In this document: positions 36,951 to 45,156 of the stretch, in pieces
Layout of the letters: the number at the start of each line of letters is the position of its first letter
Numbering within the stretch: the first letter of the stretch is position 1
Source: Clostridium transplantifaecale
GTDB lineage: Bacteria > Bacillota > Clostridia > Lachnospirales > Lachnospiraceae
Length of the DNA stretch: 64,000 nt
Assembly: GCF_900626075.1 (NCBI RefSeq)
Contig: NZ_UYZY01000001.1
Span: 992,001-1,056,000, forward strand
Direction of reading: 5' to 3'
Translations under genes and position numbers: made by a program
Notes under the pieces: model-generated
Database searches by the model: none
The model's input: only the letters and a program-made list of their open reading frames with translations
Told to the model about the DNA's origin: nothing

Positions 36951-37684
36951 TAATTATCCCTCCTGAAAAAATCGCAGGCTTCTACTGCCGAGGATGTGCC
37001 CAGAATCTCCGGAAGCACCTCTTCCCTTTTCCCCTCTTTTAATACACGCCCGTCGGCAATCACCACGATCCGGTCTGCAATGTTAAGAATCCTCTCCTGA
37101 TGGGAAATAATCATGATGGAGCCTTTTGTCTTTGCCCTCATCCGCTCAAATACCTGAATCAGGTTCTGGAAACTCCAGAGATCGATTCCGGCTTCCGGTT
37201 CGTCGAATACGGAAAGGCTGGACTGCCTGGCCAGTACGGTGGCAATCTCAATCCGCTTCAGTTCACCGCCCGAAAGGCTCGCATTCACCTCACGGTTAAT
37301 GTAGTCCTTGGCGCAAAGTCCAACCTCCGACAGATATTTGCAGGCATCCGCCGCAGACATGTTCTCTTTTGCCGCCAGCCGGATCAGGTCGAGAACCTGG
37401 ACTCCCTTAAAACGTACCGGCTGCTGGAATGCAAAGCTGATTCCCATATTGGCTCTCTCGGTAATATTCTTTCCCGTGATGTCTTCGCCGTTAAACAGGA
37501 TTCTGCCGCCGGTCGGGTTGATAATGCCTGCAATCAGTCTTGCAAGCGTAGATTTCCCGCCGCCGTTCGGCCCTGTGATCACCACAAACTCGTCATCATT
37601 TATCGTCAGATCGACATGGTGGATAATCCCTTTTTGTCCCTTTTCTTCCTGGATTTCATAAGAAACATTCTCCAGTTTAAGCAT
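36950..37684 (-). CDS. SufC-like ABC ATPase
   Basis: 244 residues. Walker A GPNGGGKS, the Q-loop in SFAFQQPVRFKG, signature LSGGELKR, Walker B LSVFDEPEAGIDLWS and switch ISHQERIL are typical of SufC. It would drive cluster assembly with the adjacent scaffold protein in the cytoplasm. GAGGAGG lies before the ATG at 37684; a -10 TATAAT is at 37748-37753 on the minus strand. Confidence 0.9.
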   Translation of the reverse strand: MLKLENVSYEIQEEKGQKGIIHHVDLTINDDEFVVITGPNGGGKSTLARLIAGIINPTGGRILFNGEDITGKNITERANMGISFAFQQPVRFKGVQVLDLIRLAAKENMSAADACKYLSEVGLCAKDYINREVNASLSGGELKRIEIATVLARQSSLSVFDEPEAGIDLWSFQNLIQVFERMRAKTKGSIMIISHQERILNIADRIVVIADGRVLKEGKREEVLPEILGTSSAVEACDFFRRDN

Positions 37685-37997
37685 GGTGGTCCTCCTCTAT
37701 AATTAATTTATCCTTTTACTGCTGTACTGCATCATTTCGCAGTTAGTATTATATACCACTTTTCCATCTTTTACTATAGGAAGTATGCGAAAAAACGTGA
37801 TATATGTTTATTTTTCGTTTCCGGTGACACCTACGTATCCCGGGACAGGCGGAGCACCATGTCCGGACCTTTTGCAAAATCCGGGGAAAAGCCGTATAAA
37901 CCGGCATTTTCTGTCACCGTCACCAAAGGAGCGCCCGGCAGGATTTCTTCTTCCCGCCGGGCGCTCCCCGCTCAAAGTGATAACTGTTTCAGTGTTT
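37685..37997. other. intergenic region with Suf promoter and SMP-30 terminator
   Basis: 313 bp without a supported gene. It holds the -10 box of the Suf pair and a GC-rich hairpin. Two overlapping short frames in this stretch have no ribosome site. Confidence 0.6.
37931..37969. terminator. GC-rich hairpin downstream of the SMP-30 gene
   Basis: GGAGCGCCCGGC and GCCGGGCGCTCC pair perfectly around about 15 nt (37930-37970). On the minus strand it is followed by CTTTGG only. Confidence 0.6.
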
Positions 37998-38879
37998 CTA
38001 TTTAAAAAATTCCGCCCCCTGTGTTTTCGTTTTAAGCCGGTAGATAGTCTCACACGCAAAGTAAAGTTCGGAGCGGTCCGGGCCGCCGAAGCAGAAGTTT
38101 CTGCAGGTTCCCGGCACATGAATTTCACCGAGTTTCCTGCCGTTTTTATCGAAGACAAACACATCACCCGTAGCCGTTGTAAATATATTCCCCTGTGCAT
38201 CAATCTTGGTTCCGTCAGGGCGGCCGCCGACTTCGCAAACCACCTCACCACCGCTTAAGGTGCAGTCTTCTTCCACTTTGAACCTTCGGATTTCCTGTCT
38301 CGGGGTATCGTTCACCAGCATAGTCTCTTCTCCGATTTCCATGCACAGGCCGTTGGGCTGCTCAAAATCACTGCGGGCGAGAATCAGCTTTCCTGTCTCA
38401 TCAATACAGTACACGCCCTGGAATCCCATTTCCGGCTCACGTGCAATTCCGGCTACCTTGCTGGTGCGCCCGTACACCGGATCCGTAAACCAGATACGTC
38501 CCCTGGAATCTACGATGATATCGTTGGGGCTGTTTAATTCCTTTCCTTCATAATGGGAAGCCAGTGTTTTCATATAGCGTCCGTCCGGCTCCATACGGGT
38601 GATAGAGCTGGTTGCGTGCTCACATGTCACGATACGGCCCTCGAGGTCAATAAAATTGCCGTTGGAAATGTTACTGGGGAATTTAATTACAGTCGTCTCG
38701 TAGGTCGCCGGATCCCATTTGTACACCTTTCCCGCGCCCATGTCGGAAAAGATCAGGCAGTCATTTTGAGGCCACCACATAATCCCCTCCGTCACTTTGT
38801 GTCCCACCGATATCGGTTCGAGCACCGCGTCGGCGTCAATTAAGTCGTAAAATTCCGGTTCTGCTGCATTGTATAACAT
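37998..38879 (-). CDS. SMP-30/gluconolactonase/LRE family protein
   Basis: 293 residues forming a six-bladed propeller: ISVGHKVTEGIMWWPQNDCLIFSD with the first metal glutamate, then SPNDIIVDSRGRIWFTDPVYG (the N and D ligands), and FEQPNGLCM with LVNDTPRQEIRRF. Members hydrolyse sugar lactones or similar esters with a divalent metal. AAGGAGG precedes the ATG. Monocistronic. Confidence 0.88.
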   Translation of the reverse strand: MLYNAAEPEFYDLIDADAVLEPISVGHKVTEGIMWWPQNDCLIFSDMGAGKVYKWDPATYETTVIKFPSNISNGNFIDLEGRIVTCEHATSSITRMEPDGRYMKTLASHYEGKELNSPNDIIVDSRGRIWFTDPVYGRTSKVAGIAREPEMGFQGVYCIDETGKLILARSDFEQPNGLCMEIGEETMLVNDTPRQEIRRFKVEEDCTLSGGEVVCEVGGRPDGTKIDAQGNIFTTATGDVFVFDKNGRKLGEIHVPGTCRNFCFGGPDRSELYFACETIYRLKTKTQGAEFFK

Positions 38880-38995
38880 AGTATTTCCTCCTTGTATTAT
38901 CTGTATATTTTATTTGGCTTCACTCCGGCAGTTTTGCAAACGGGGCCGGAATCTTTTCTTTAATGGTATCTGATCATAATGCGATTGTAAAATAT

Positions 38996-39028
38996 TGAAA
39001 ACAAATGTTTTCATAGGTAATGCCTATG
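38996..39028. promoter_or_regulatory. two adjacent perfect palindromes, candidate operators
   Basis: TGAAAAC-aaat-GTTTTCA (38996-39013) abuts CATAGG-taatg-CCTATG (39012-39028). They lie about 120-150 bp upstream of the SMP-30 start. The first resembles a stretched LacI- or RpiR-type site. Confidence 0.4.
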
Positions 39029-39108
39029 GAAACGTGGCCGTCTTTCTCTGATACAGCTCAATACCACCAATCAGGACCGAACGGAATAAGACGGGCATCC
39101 ATCTGTCA

Positions 39109-39207
39109 ATGGTATTGGACGCTCTGGTAAACGGCAGCAGTGTCCAGGGCTATCTGTTCCAGTGCCTACACTGCGGGAAACACCCTCTGTGGACAGATTG
39201 TGATTGA
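39109..39207 (+). pseudogene. C-terminal remnant of a CbrC (UPF0167) family gene
   Basis: An in-frame 32-residue end with GYLFQCLHCGKHPLWTDCD and a stop at 39205-39207 matches the conserved C-terminus of CbrC-family proteins (YlFxCLhCgkh.....D). The rest of the roughly 180-residue gene is missing: a stop lies in frame at 39049-39051 and no start or ribosome site is present. It is a decayed fragment. Confidence 0.65.
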
Positions 39208-39245
39208 TGGAATATTACGGCAATATTACGACAGCATCATAGACT

Positions 39246-39318
39246 GAACCACAAAAATCGGCTTTTGCCTGCCGCAGCTAATCTCACGCTGCGACAGGCA
39301 AAGGCCGATTTTCTTTTT
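39246..39318. terminator. strong bidirectional terminator
   Basis: AAAATCGGC..TTTGCCTG.CGCAGC pairs with GCTGCG.CAGGCAAA.GCCGATTTT, a stem of over 25 bp, followed by CTTTTTTT on the plus strand and TTTTTG on the minus strand. It closes the minus-strand class V aminotransferase gene. Confidence 0.85.
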
Positions 39319-39351
39319 TTATTATACTCTCTCCTTATAAAACCCGTTTAT

Positions 39352-40629
39352 TTAAAGCCCTGCAATTTCAGATGTCGCTTTCAAAAAGTCTTCCATCTCC
39401 CGGGAAGTGTTGACATGGAGAGGGGATATCCTGACAACGCCTTTGGATGCAAATGCATCGAGCATTCTTGTGGAATAAATGCTGTCATAAGTTCTCTCAA
39501 ATGTGACGATGCTGCGTTTTTCATACTCGGCCGCTGCCTGTTTGGCACCTAGACGTTCAAACTCGATTCCCAAAATCAGATCCCGGGTCCTCAGGTCCCT
39601 GCCGTCCATCTGTACCTTAACTCCTTCAATATAGCGGAGGCCTTTTTCCCTTTTGGTTCCTTCCAGCATAATCTGAAGCAGTCCTCTCTCATGGGCGGCT
39701 ATCCGCTCCATTCCGAGTTCAAATAGCTTTCTTCGATCCGTGCAGCCGGATTCTTTTTTCTGTCCCAATGCTGTCACGTAATTTACAATTTCCGTGACAG
39801 CCGCCAGATGAGCCGGCGTTTCGCTTCCGGCCAGCCATTCATCCTTCGGTTTACCAGCCAGCCTGTTATGTTCAAGGCGCGCAGCTCTGTCGGAGAGATA
39901 GGCGACTCCAAAGCCACGGACGCCAAAGAACTTATATGGGGCAAAATTCATTGCATCGACTCCATATTTCTCAGGATCCAGTTTACCGTGAGGTGCATGC
40001 TGTACGGCATCGCAGATAATATAAAGCTCCGGATTGATTTTCCGTGCCTCCCTGAAAATTGTATCGATGTCGTATTTATAACCCGAGATATTGGAAGCAG
40101 CCATACAGGAGAGGACCGCTGTGTTTTTGTCAATCAGTGACAGAACCTCCCCTGCATCCACGCCACCTGTTTCCCGGTTGGCCCGTGCCACCCTGAGTTC
40201 GCAGCCGTTTTTCCGGGCATACAACACCATTGCATCAAAGGAGGACGGATGCTCCAGAACCGTTGTCACATAATTTGTTCCTACGGCATTTTCACTGATT
40301 ACCCGGGTCATCTCCATCATGACGGCAGAAGCGGTATAACCGGGGTAAAGCGCTCCCCCGGACGCGTTAAATATTACCTCTTTCAAATCACGCCGGCCCT
40401 GTTTTGCAGCCTCCTCCAAAACACCGGCCAGCCGGTTGGAATGTCCCGGCGCATCCGGGAAACTGCTGATTCTGTGAAATTCATCTTCCGCCCGTTTCAG
40501 GCGCAGAGAACCTCCCGCATTATCGAAAAACAGTCTTTTATTGCCCTCAGGATCACACTCCGTATAATAAAACTGGGAACGTATTTCTTCCAGCTCTTCT
40601 TCAGAAAACATGTCATCTGTAAAATTCAT
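39352..40629 (-). CDS. class V PLP-dependent enzyme (cysteine desulfurase/kynureninase-like)
   Basis: 425 residues from the ATG at 40629 behind GGAGG. Fold type I aminotransferase V: RLFFDNAGGSLRLK at the substrate end, CDAVQHAPHGKLD with the cofactor aspartate, and the PLP lysine in APYKFFGVRGFGVAYLS. It lacks the catalytic-cysteine loop of true NifS/IscS that I can see, and no Fe-S scaffold gene is adjacent. Its place beside RpiR and the aldolase operon suggests an amino-acid lyase or transaminase role (inference). Confidence 0.75.
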   Translation of the reverse strand: MNFTDDMFSEEELEEIRSQFYYTECDPEGNKRLFFDNAGGSLRLKRAEDEFHRISSFPDAPGHSNRLAGVLEEAAKQGRRDLKEVIFNASGGALYPGYTASAVMMEMTRVISENAVGTNYVTTVLEHPSSFDAMVLYARKNGCELRVARANRETGGVDAGEVLSLIDKNTAVLSCMAASNISGYKYDIDTIFREARKINPELYIICDAVQHAPHGKLDPEKYGVDAMNFAPYKFFGVRGFGVAYLSDRAARLEHNRLAGKPKDEWLAGSETPAHLAAVTEIVNYVTALGQKKESGCTDRRKLFELGMERIAAHERGLLQIMLEGTKREKGLRYIEGVKVQMDGRDLRTRDLILGIEFERLGAKQAAAEYEKRSIVTFERTYDSIYSTRMLDAFASKGVVRISPLHVNTSREMEDFLKATSEIAGL

Positions 40630-40660
40630 TTTAAACCTCCGCGTTTTAGTTTTAATTTGG

Positions 40661-40790
40661 ATGCGAAGATGCCTCTGGAAGATAGCGGACGTGGAATGAT
40701 TGGTCAAGTCTTCAGTTCCAGTTTTAGGGTGCGTGAGAAGGAATCCGTCCGTTACCGGCGGCGTTTTCCTCCCTCACCACGCCCCCTTTA
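40661..40790. repeat. third, shorter copy of the pyrI-rnpB palindromic repeat
   Basis: Read in reverse complement it carries GGATTCC, CTCACGCACCCTA, GGAACTGAAGACT, then GTCCGCTATCTTCCAGAGGC and TCTTCGCATC, in the same order and spacing as the 3' arm of copy B. Its other half (CCTCCCTCACCACGCCCC) is complementary to GGGTGCGTGAGAAGGA, so it too is a hairpin. It lies just after the RpiR stop. Confidence 0.7.
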
Positions 40791-41645
40791 ATACAGTTTC
40801 TCTTCGTTAATTATCGCATCCAACAGATGAATGCGCTCATCGCACTCCTCTTTTCCCCGGCCGCTGACGGCCAGCAGGATAATTTCCGATACACCGAACG
40901 GAGCCACATAGGAATTGGCAAATCCCAGTCCGTCGACCTTTGTAATAATCACAATATCTGCCTGCGCCGCAAACCGGGAAGTCTGGCGATCCGTTATCAG
41001 TATCACCTTTGCGCCGTTCTTTTTCGCAATGTCGATTACAGATTTATTAATCTCGGAATAGCGTGCAAAGCTAAACACCACCAGACAGTCTCTATCCGTA
41101 ATATCCATAATTGTTTCAACGGCCGACGCGTCCGCGTGAGAAATGGTAACTACCCTCGGAACCAGCATTAACAGTCTGTTTGCCAGATAGTAAGCGCAGC
41201 TTGCGGTACCGCGGAAACCGGCAATATACTTGGAATTGCTGTTCAGGATGATATCTGCAACCTCCTCAATCACCTTTCCGTCCAGCTTTGCAAAACTTTT
41301 CTCCAGATTATCAAGGATATAGCCGCTGACATCCCGGATCAGGCTGTCCTGGTTTAACCGGCTCTTTGTCTGTGTATATTTTTCACCCGGCATTAAAAGT
41401 GACTGTTCCTTATTATACTGAGCCGCCATCCGGGCGTTCATTTCGCTTCGGAAATCGGAATATCCCCTGTAGCCGAGTTTACGGATAAAACGAATCACCG
41501 AGGTATCGCTGACGCCGATTTTTTCCGCCAGCGTCGAGGATGTCAATATTCCAATGGTGTCGAGATTTTCGAGTATGTACTCCGCAATCACGGCATCCGC
41601 CTTTGTCAGTTTCATTTCTTTTATTTTTTCAGCAATACTTTTCAT
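40788..41645 (-). CDS. MurR/RpiR family transcriptional regulator
   Basis: 285 residues. N-terminal HTH_6 (TSSTLAEKIGVSDTSVIRFIRKLGYRGYSDFRSE) and C-terminal SIS phosphosugar-binding domain (ADIILNSNSKYIAGFRGTASCAYYLANRL; LVVFSFARYSEINKSVIDIAKKNGA). Members respond to sugar phosphates or amino-sugar signals. GGAGG precedes the ATG. Its likely targets share a TGAATA..TATTCA motif found here and upstream of 46167. Confidence 0.92.
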   Translation of the reverse strand: MKSIAEKIKEMKLTKADAVIAEYILENLDTIGILTSSTLAEKIGVSDTSVIRFIRKLGYRGYSDFRSEMNARMAAQYNKEQSLLMPGEKYTQTKSRLNQDSLIRDVSGYILDNLEKSFAKLDGKVIEEVADIILNSNSKYIAGFRGTASCAYYLANRLLMLVPRVVTISHADASAVETIMDITDRDCLVVFSFARYSEINKSVIDIAKKNGAKVILITDRQTSRFAAQADIVIITKVDGLGFANSYVAPFGVSEIILLAVSGRGKEECDERIHLLDAIINEEKLY

Positions 41646-41741
41646 TGTTTGACCTCCGGATATATTTGGACTGCAAATGATTATAGATTAAAAATATCAC
41701 AGCAAATAATTCTGGTCAATAATAGTCAAAAAATATTGCAG

Positions 41742-41756
41742 GAAAATATTATTCAA
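41742..41756. promoter_or_regulatory. candidate RpiR operator upstream of rpiR-like gene
   Basis: GAAAATATTATTCAA (minus strand TTGAATAATATTTTC) resembles the perfect site at 46289-46306 and lies about 100 bp before the regulator's start. Confidence 0.4.
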
Positions 41757-41812
41757 CAACTCTATTTTTAATTTACTGATTCACTTATTTTGTTTACCGA
41801 TTCATTCACATT

Positions 41813-43186
41813 TTAATTTGTTTCAGAAGCCCCGCTGTTTTCAAATTTGCGTCCGATTCCGGTCAGGGCGCTTCCGACATAGAGAATGATCAGCCCATAA
41901 CTGTGGAAGCAATACGGCAGTACCTCCCTGAAGGAAAATGTATCCGCAACTACTCCCGACGCTGCCGCAAGACTCATACAGAGCAGAAAAGAAGAATTGT
42001 AGGGAACAATGCCTCCGAAAGCCGTGCTCAGACCGTCCGTAATATTGGCTCCCCTGGTCCTTGCAATATGAAACTTCTTCGTCAACTGTCTTACAAAAGG
42101 CCCCACAATAATGATATTGGCCGTACTTGCCGCAATTGCAATCATACCGAAAATCGTCATTCCCGCACTGGCCAGCTCCGCTTTCTGTGGCGTATCACAT
42201 TTACTGTGTATGCCGCTGATTAACTGGTCGAATGCACCGGATCTTTTTGTAAGCTCCAGCACGGCAAAGAGCATGATACAGAATAAAATCAGGCCCGCCA
42301 TTCCGGAAATACCGGCCACCACCGGACCGTCTGCCGAAATCATCGTACTAAACGGGATAAGGCCCAGGGCAAGATTTAAGGTGATTCCCAACATATTGCA
42401 GACGAGCATGGTGGAAACAAGTCCGACTCCTTTTGTCATCAGAAACGCCATGATAACAGGAAGTACCAGCATTACCAGTGACGGGGCCTTGGAGGCGTCC
42501 ACCTGGGTCATGACCGCGTCTGCGTTCAGTGTCTTGAAGCCAAAGTAGATATATAAAAGGCTTGCCCCTACACCGCTTATGATGGAATACGGAAGTCTCG
42601 TCTTTACAACGCTTGATACATCCGTCTCCTGCGTCATTGCCGATGCAATCGTCGTATCGGATATCGGAGCCAGGTTGTCACCGAAAATACTGCCGCTCAT
42701 TATCGCTCCGACAATGAGACCCGGATTACAGCCAAAGCCCACTGCCAGCGGAAGCATAATGGGTGTCACTGCCGCGCAGGTTCCTCCCGTGGTGCCGCAT
42801 GCCGTTGAAATCAGCACACAGGTGATAAAGGTAATCACCGGCAGAAAATTTGCATTCAGGTGAAGCTGCGAGGAAAGCCATATCAGGCCCTGAATCAAGC
42901 CGCTCTGGCGTAAAAGCTGCGATAAAATGCCTGCCATGATGAATGCCACGGTCATGGTCGCCAGCATATGATCCCCCACGCCGTCTATCACGGCATTATC
43001 AAATTCTTTTTTATCCTTACTGAGAATAAATCCCGTACATATGGCCACAAATGCTCCTGCGGCAAATACCATCAGTGAAATATGGCCTGTCAGCGCAGCC
43101 GTGATCATGATGACAACAAATGTAATCATGGGAACCCATGCCCCCAAAAGTCCTCCATGAAAATAAAGCTTATTTTCTTTTTCCAT
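41813..43186 (-). CDS. NhaC-family Na+/H+ antiporter-like transporter
   Basis: 457 residues, about 12 helices. Conserved NhaC stretches: GILSQLLRQSGLIQGL, ISTACGTTGGTCAAVTPIMLPLA, and MSGSIFGDNLAPISDTTIASAMTQ, plus a second half with IAASTANIIIVGPFVRQL. Family members exchange Na+ for H+ or for organic acids and amino acids. GAGAGG precedes the ATG. In this operon it more likely moves the substrate or product of the adjacent enzymes than serves general pH control (inference). Confidence 0.88.
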   Translation of the reverse strand: MEKENKLYFHGGLLGAWVPMITFVVIMITAALTGHISLMVFAAGAFVAICTGFILSKDKKEFDNAVIDGVGDHMLATMTVAFIMAGILSQLLRQSGLIQGLIWLSSQLHLNANFLPVITFITCVLISTACGTTGGTCAAVTPIMLPLAVGFGCNPGLIVGAIMSGSIFGDNLAPISDTTIASAMTQETDVSSVVKTRLPYSIISGVGASLLYIYFGFKTLNADAVMTQVDASKAPSLVMLVLPVIMAFLMTKGVGLVSTMLVCNMLGITLNLALGLIPFSTMISADGPVVAGISGMAGLILFCIMLFAVLELTKRSGAFDQLISGIHSKCDTPQKAELASAGMTIFGMIAIAASTANIIIVGPFVRQLTKKFHIARTRGANITDGLSTAFGGIVPYNSSFLLCMSLAAASGVVADTFSFREVLPYCFHSYGLIILYVGSALTGIGRKFENSGASETN

Positions 43187-43209
43187 TGTAATACCTCTCC
43201 CTCTTCTCC

Positions 43210-43758
43210 TTACGGCTCCGCATATTTGCAGGTCATCTCCCAGTCACAGAGATCTGCATATCCAAACAGAATCCCTTCCCTGAATGCCGGTTTCATATTC
43301 TGATCGTGGGTGTGTGTGATAATGAGATGGAGCATATCCAAGTCAAAACCCGCCTCCCTGGCCAGAATGGCCGACAGGACACCGTGCTGGATTTTCTCTG
43401 CAATATCGCTTTTTACCAGTTCTCCCTGTCCGTTATATTCATATTCGACGACTTTATCCACGTCATGAAGCAGACCAAACAGAATGAGACGCTGCTCGTC
43501 ACATTCAACATCGTGATATTTTTTTATAATCTGGTTCATGGCAAGGGCACATTCGATCGCTGAATTGACATGGGATATCAGGGAAACATGCTCCATTCCT
43601 TCCTTAAACTTTGCCTGGTCAATCGTCTCCCAAGGACTCATATCAAGCGCCTTCATCCATACGTCCGCCACTGCCGCCGCCTTCTTTTTATCCTCCACCT
43701 GCCTGATACATGGAAGATACCGGGACAGAAATTCAATCTTTTCCTCCGATGTTTTCAC
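43210..43758 (-). CDS. HD-domain protein
   Basis: 182 residues with a GTG start at 43758 preceded by AAAGGAAAG. The HD core is seen as HVNSAIECALAMNQIIKKY, then LILFGLLHDVDKVVEYE and IQHGVLSAILAREAG with LHLIITHTHDQ. Such domains are metal-dependent phosphohydrolases acting on nucleotides or phosphorylated metabolites. It sits between the aminotransferase and NhaC genes of one operon; the substrate is unknown. Confidence 0.82.
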   Translation of the reverse strand: MKTSEEKIEFLSRYLPCIRQVEDKKKAAAVADVWMKALDMSPWETIDQAKFKEGMEHVSLISHVNSAIECALAMNQIIKKYHDVECDEQRLILFGLLHDVDKVVEYEYNGQGELVKSDIAEKIQHGVLSAILAREAGFDLDMLHLIITHTHDQNMKPAFREGILFGYADLCDWEMTCKYAEP

Positions 43759-43918
43759 TTTTTTCTTTCCTTTCTTTTGTTCCTCTCTTCATGTTCTTCT
43801 TTATACGTTTTTCGCTCTATGTTCCCCTCTTTATATTTCTCTCCCTATCTGACTGTCCTGCTTTTCTCTCCCGCTTGCCTCTTCCGCCTGTCTATTCCGC
43901 CTGCCGCTGTTTCTCACA
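43759..43918 (-). other. purine-rich intercistronic spacer
   Basis: 160 nt between the aminotransferase stop and the HD start. As mRNA (minus strand) it is made of long runs of A and G with few pyrimidines. No open frame or hairpin is convincing. It may be an unstructured ribosome-loading or RNase-entry segment. Confidence 0.6.
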
Positions 43919-45115
43919 TCACACTAATGCTGCCAGCGCATACGCCAGTCTGTCAAGGCCCTTCTCCAGGTTTTCCATAGAATTCGAGTAGGAAAGTCTC
44001 AGGCATCCCGGTGCATAGAATGCGTCTCCCGGCACTACCGCCACCTTGACGGTCTCCAAAAGATAGGTTGCCATATCGACGGAATTTTCAATCACTCCTT
44101 CCTGCCACTTTTTTCCGAAATACCATGAAACATTGGGCAGATAATAAAAGGCGCCCAGGGAGTCTGTTGTTTCGACATGAGGAATTGCCTGCAGTTTTTC
44201 CCCCATCATCTGCCTGCGTCTGTCAAATTCCTGCCTCATGGCCTCCACGGACCGCTGCTGACCCATAATCGCCTCTACTCCCGCCTTCTGCGTTATGGAA
44301 TTTATACCGGATGTGATATGACCCTGCAGGCCGCGGATTTTTTTCATACAGTTCTCCGGCCCCGCCGCATATCCCAGTCTCCATCCCGTCATTGCATAGC
44401 TCTTTGAGCATCCGTTTACCACCACCGTGTGCGCTTTCGCCTCCGGTGAAATAGATGCGACACATATATGTTGGGAGCCGTCGTACAGCAATTTTTCATA
44501 TACCTCATCCGATATAATCCAGAAATCGTTTTCCACCGCCAGCGCCACAAGCCCTTCCAGTTCTTCACGCGTATAGACCACGCTGGCCGGATTGTTCGGG
44601 GAGTTGATGATGATTGCGGTTGTCCTGGGGGTAACGGCTTTTGCGATTGCCTCTAAATCCAGGTGATATCTGTCTTTTCCATACCCGACAGCGGGAACCT
44701 GCACCGGAATTCCTCCCGCAATCTTTACCATATCCACATAACTTACCCAGCACGGCGTAGGGATAATGACTTCATCGCCCTCGTCGGCCAACGTCAGCGT
44801 TGCCTCAAATAGCGCCTGTTTGGCTCCAGTAGTGACACAGACTTCGTTCATGGTGTACTCCACTCCGTTGTCTTCCCTCAATTTATCGATAATGGCCTTT
44901 TGGAGGTCCGGAATACCCTGAATGGGAGTATATCTTGTAAAATTATTGTCGATTGCCGCCTTTGCCGCATCTTTAATATTGTCCGGCGTGTTGAAATCCG
45001 GTTCCCCGATATTCAGTTTGATGATATCCTCACCGCTGCGGTTAAGCTCCGCAATTCTTGCGTTCAGTTCCACTGTAAAGGATGGCGTTACGTTATTTGC
45101 TCTTCTGCTGAACAT
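43919..45115 (-). CDS. class I/II pyridoxal-phosphate aminotransferase (AspC-like)
   Basis: 398 residues. Motifs in order: IIKLNIGEPDFNTPDNIK, TTGAKQALFEA, NSPNNPASVVYTREEL, ISDEVYEKLLYDG and the PLP lysine in GCSKSYAMTGWRLGYAAGP; arginine in RLSYSNSME binds the substrate carboxylate. It transfers an amino group between an amino acid and a 2-oxoacid. AGGAGGGAATAAC precedes the ATG. It follows the aldolase by 41 nt, so it probably aminates or deaminates the aldolase's 2-oxoacid. Confidence 0.92.
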   Translation of the reverse strand: MFSRRANNVTPSFTVELNARIAELNRSGEDIIKLNIGEPDFNTPDNIKDAAKAAIDNNFTRYTPIQGIPDLQKAIIDKLREDNGVEYTMNEVCVTTGAKQALFEATLTLADEGDEVIIPTPCWVSYVDMVKIAGGIPVQVPAVGYGKDRYHLDLEAIAKAVTPRTTAIIINSPNNPASVVYTREELEGLVALAVENDFWIISDEVYEKLLYDGSQHICVASISPEAKAHTVVVNGCSKSYAMTGWRLGYAAGPENCMKKIRGLQGHITSGINSITQKAGVEAIMGQQRSVEAMRQEFDRRRQMMGEKLQAIPHVETTDSLGAFYYLPNVSWYFGKKWQEGVIENSVDMATYLLETVKVAVVPGDAFYAPGCLRLSYSNSMENLEKGLDRLAYALAALV

Positions 45116-45156
45116 GTTATTCCCTCCTGATGTTGTTCTCTTTCTAATCTTCCGGT

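Larger units (their letters stand above)
38880..39351. other. intergenic region with palindromic sites, a gene remnant and a strong terminator
   Basis: 472 bp. It holds two perfect palindromes (38996-39013 and 39012-39028), a CbrC-like fragment (39109-39207) and the bidirectional terminator (39246-39318). No intact gene. Confidence 0.7.

Noticed and set aside
39352..40629. Dedicated cysteine desulfurase of the SufCB pair
   Set aside because: It is separated by the SMP-30 gene and a strong terminator, and the cysteine-bearing loop was not found.
43538..43991. Plus-strand frames of 93-136 codons rich in Phe, Ser and Pro
   Set aside because: They are the complement of the purine-rich spacer and flanking genes, with biased composition and no ribosome site.
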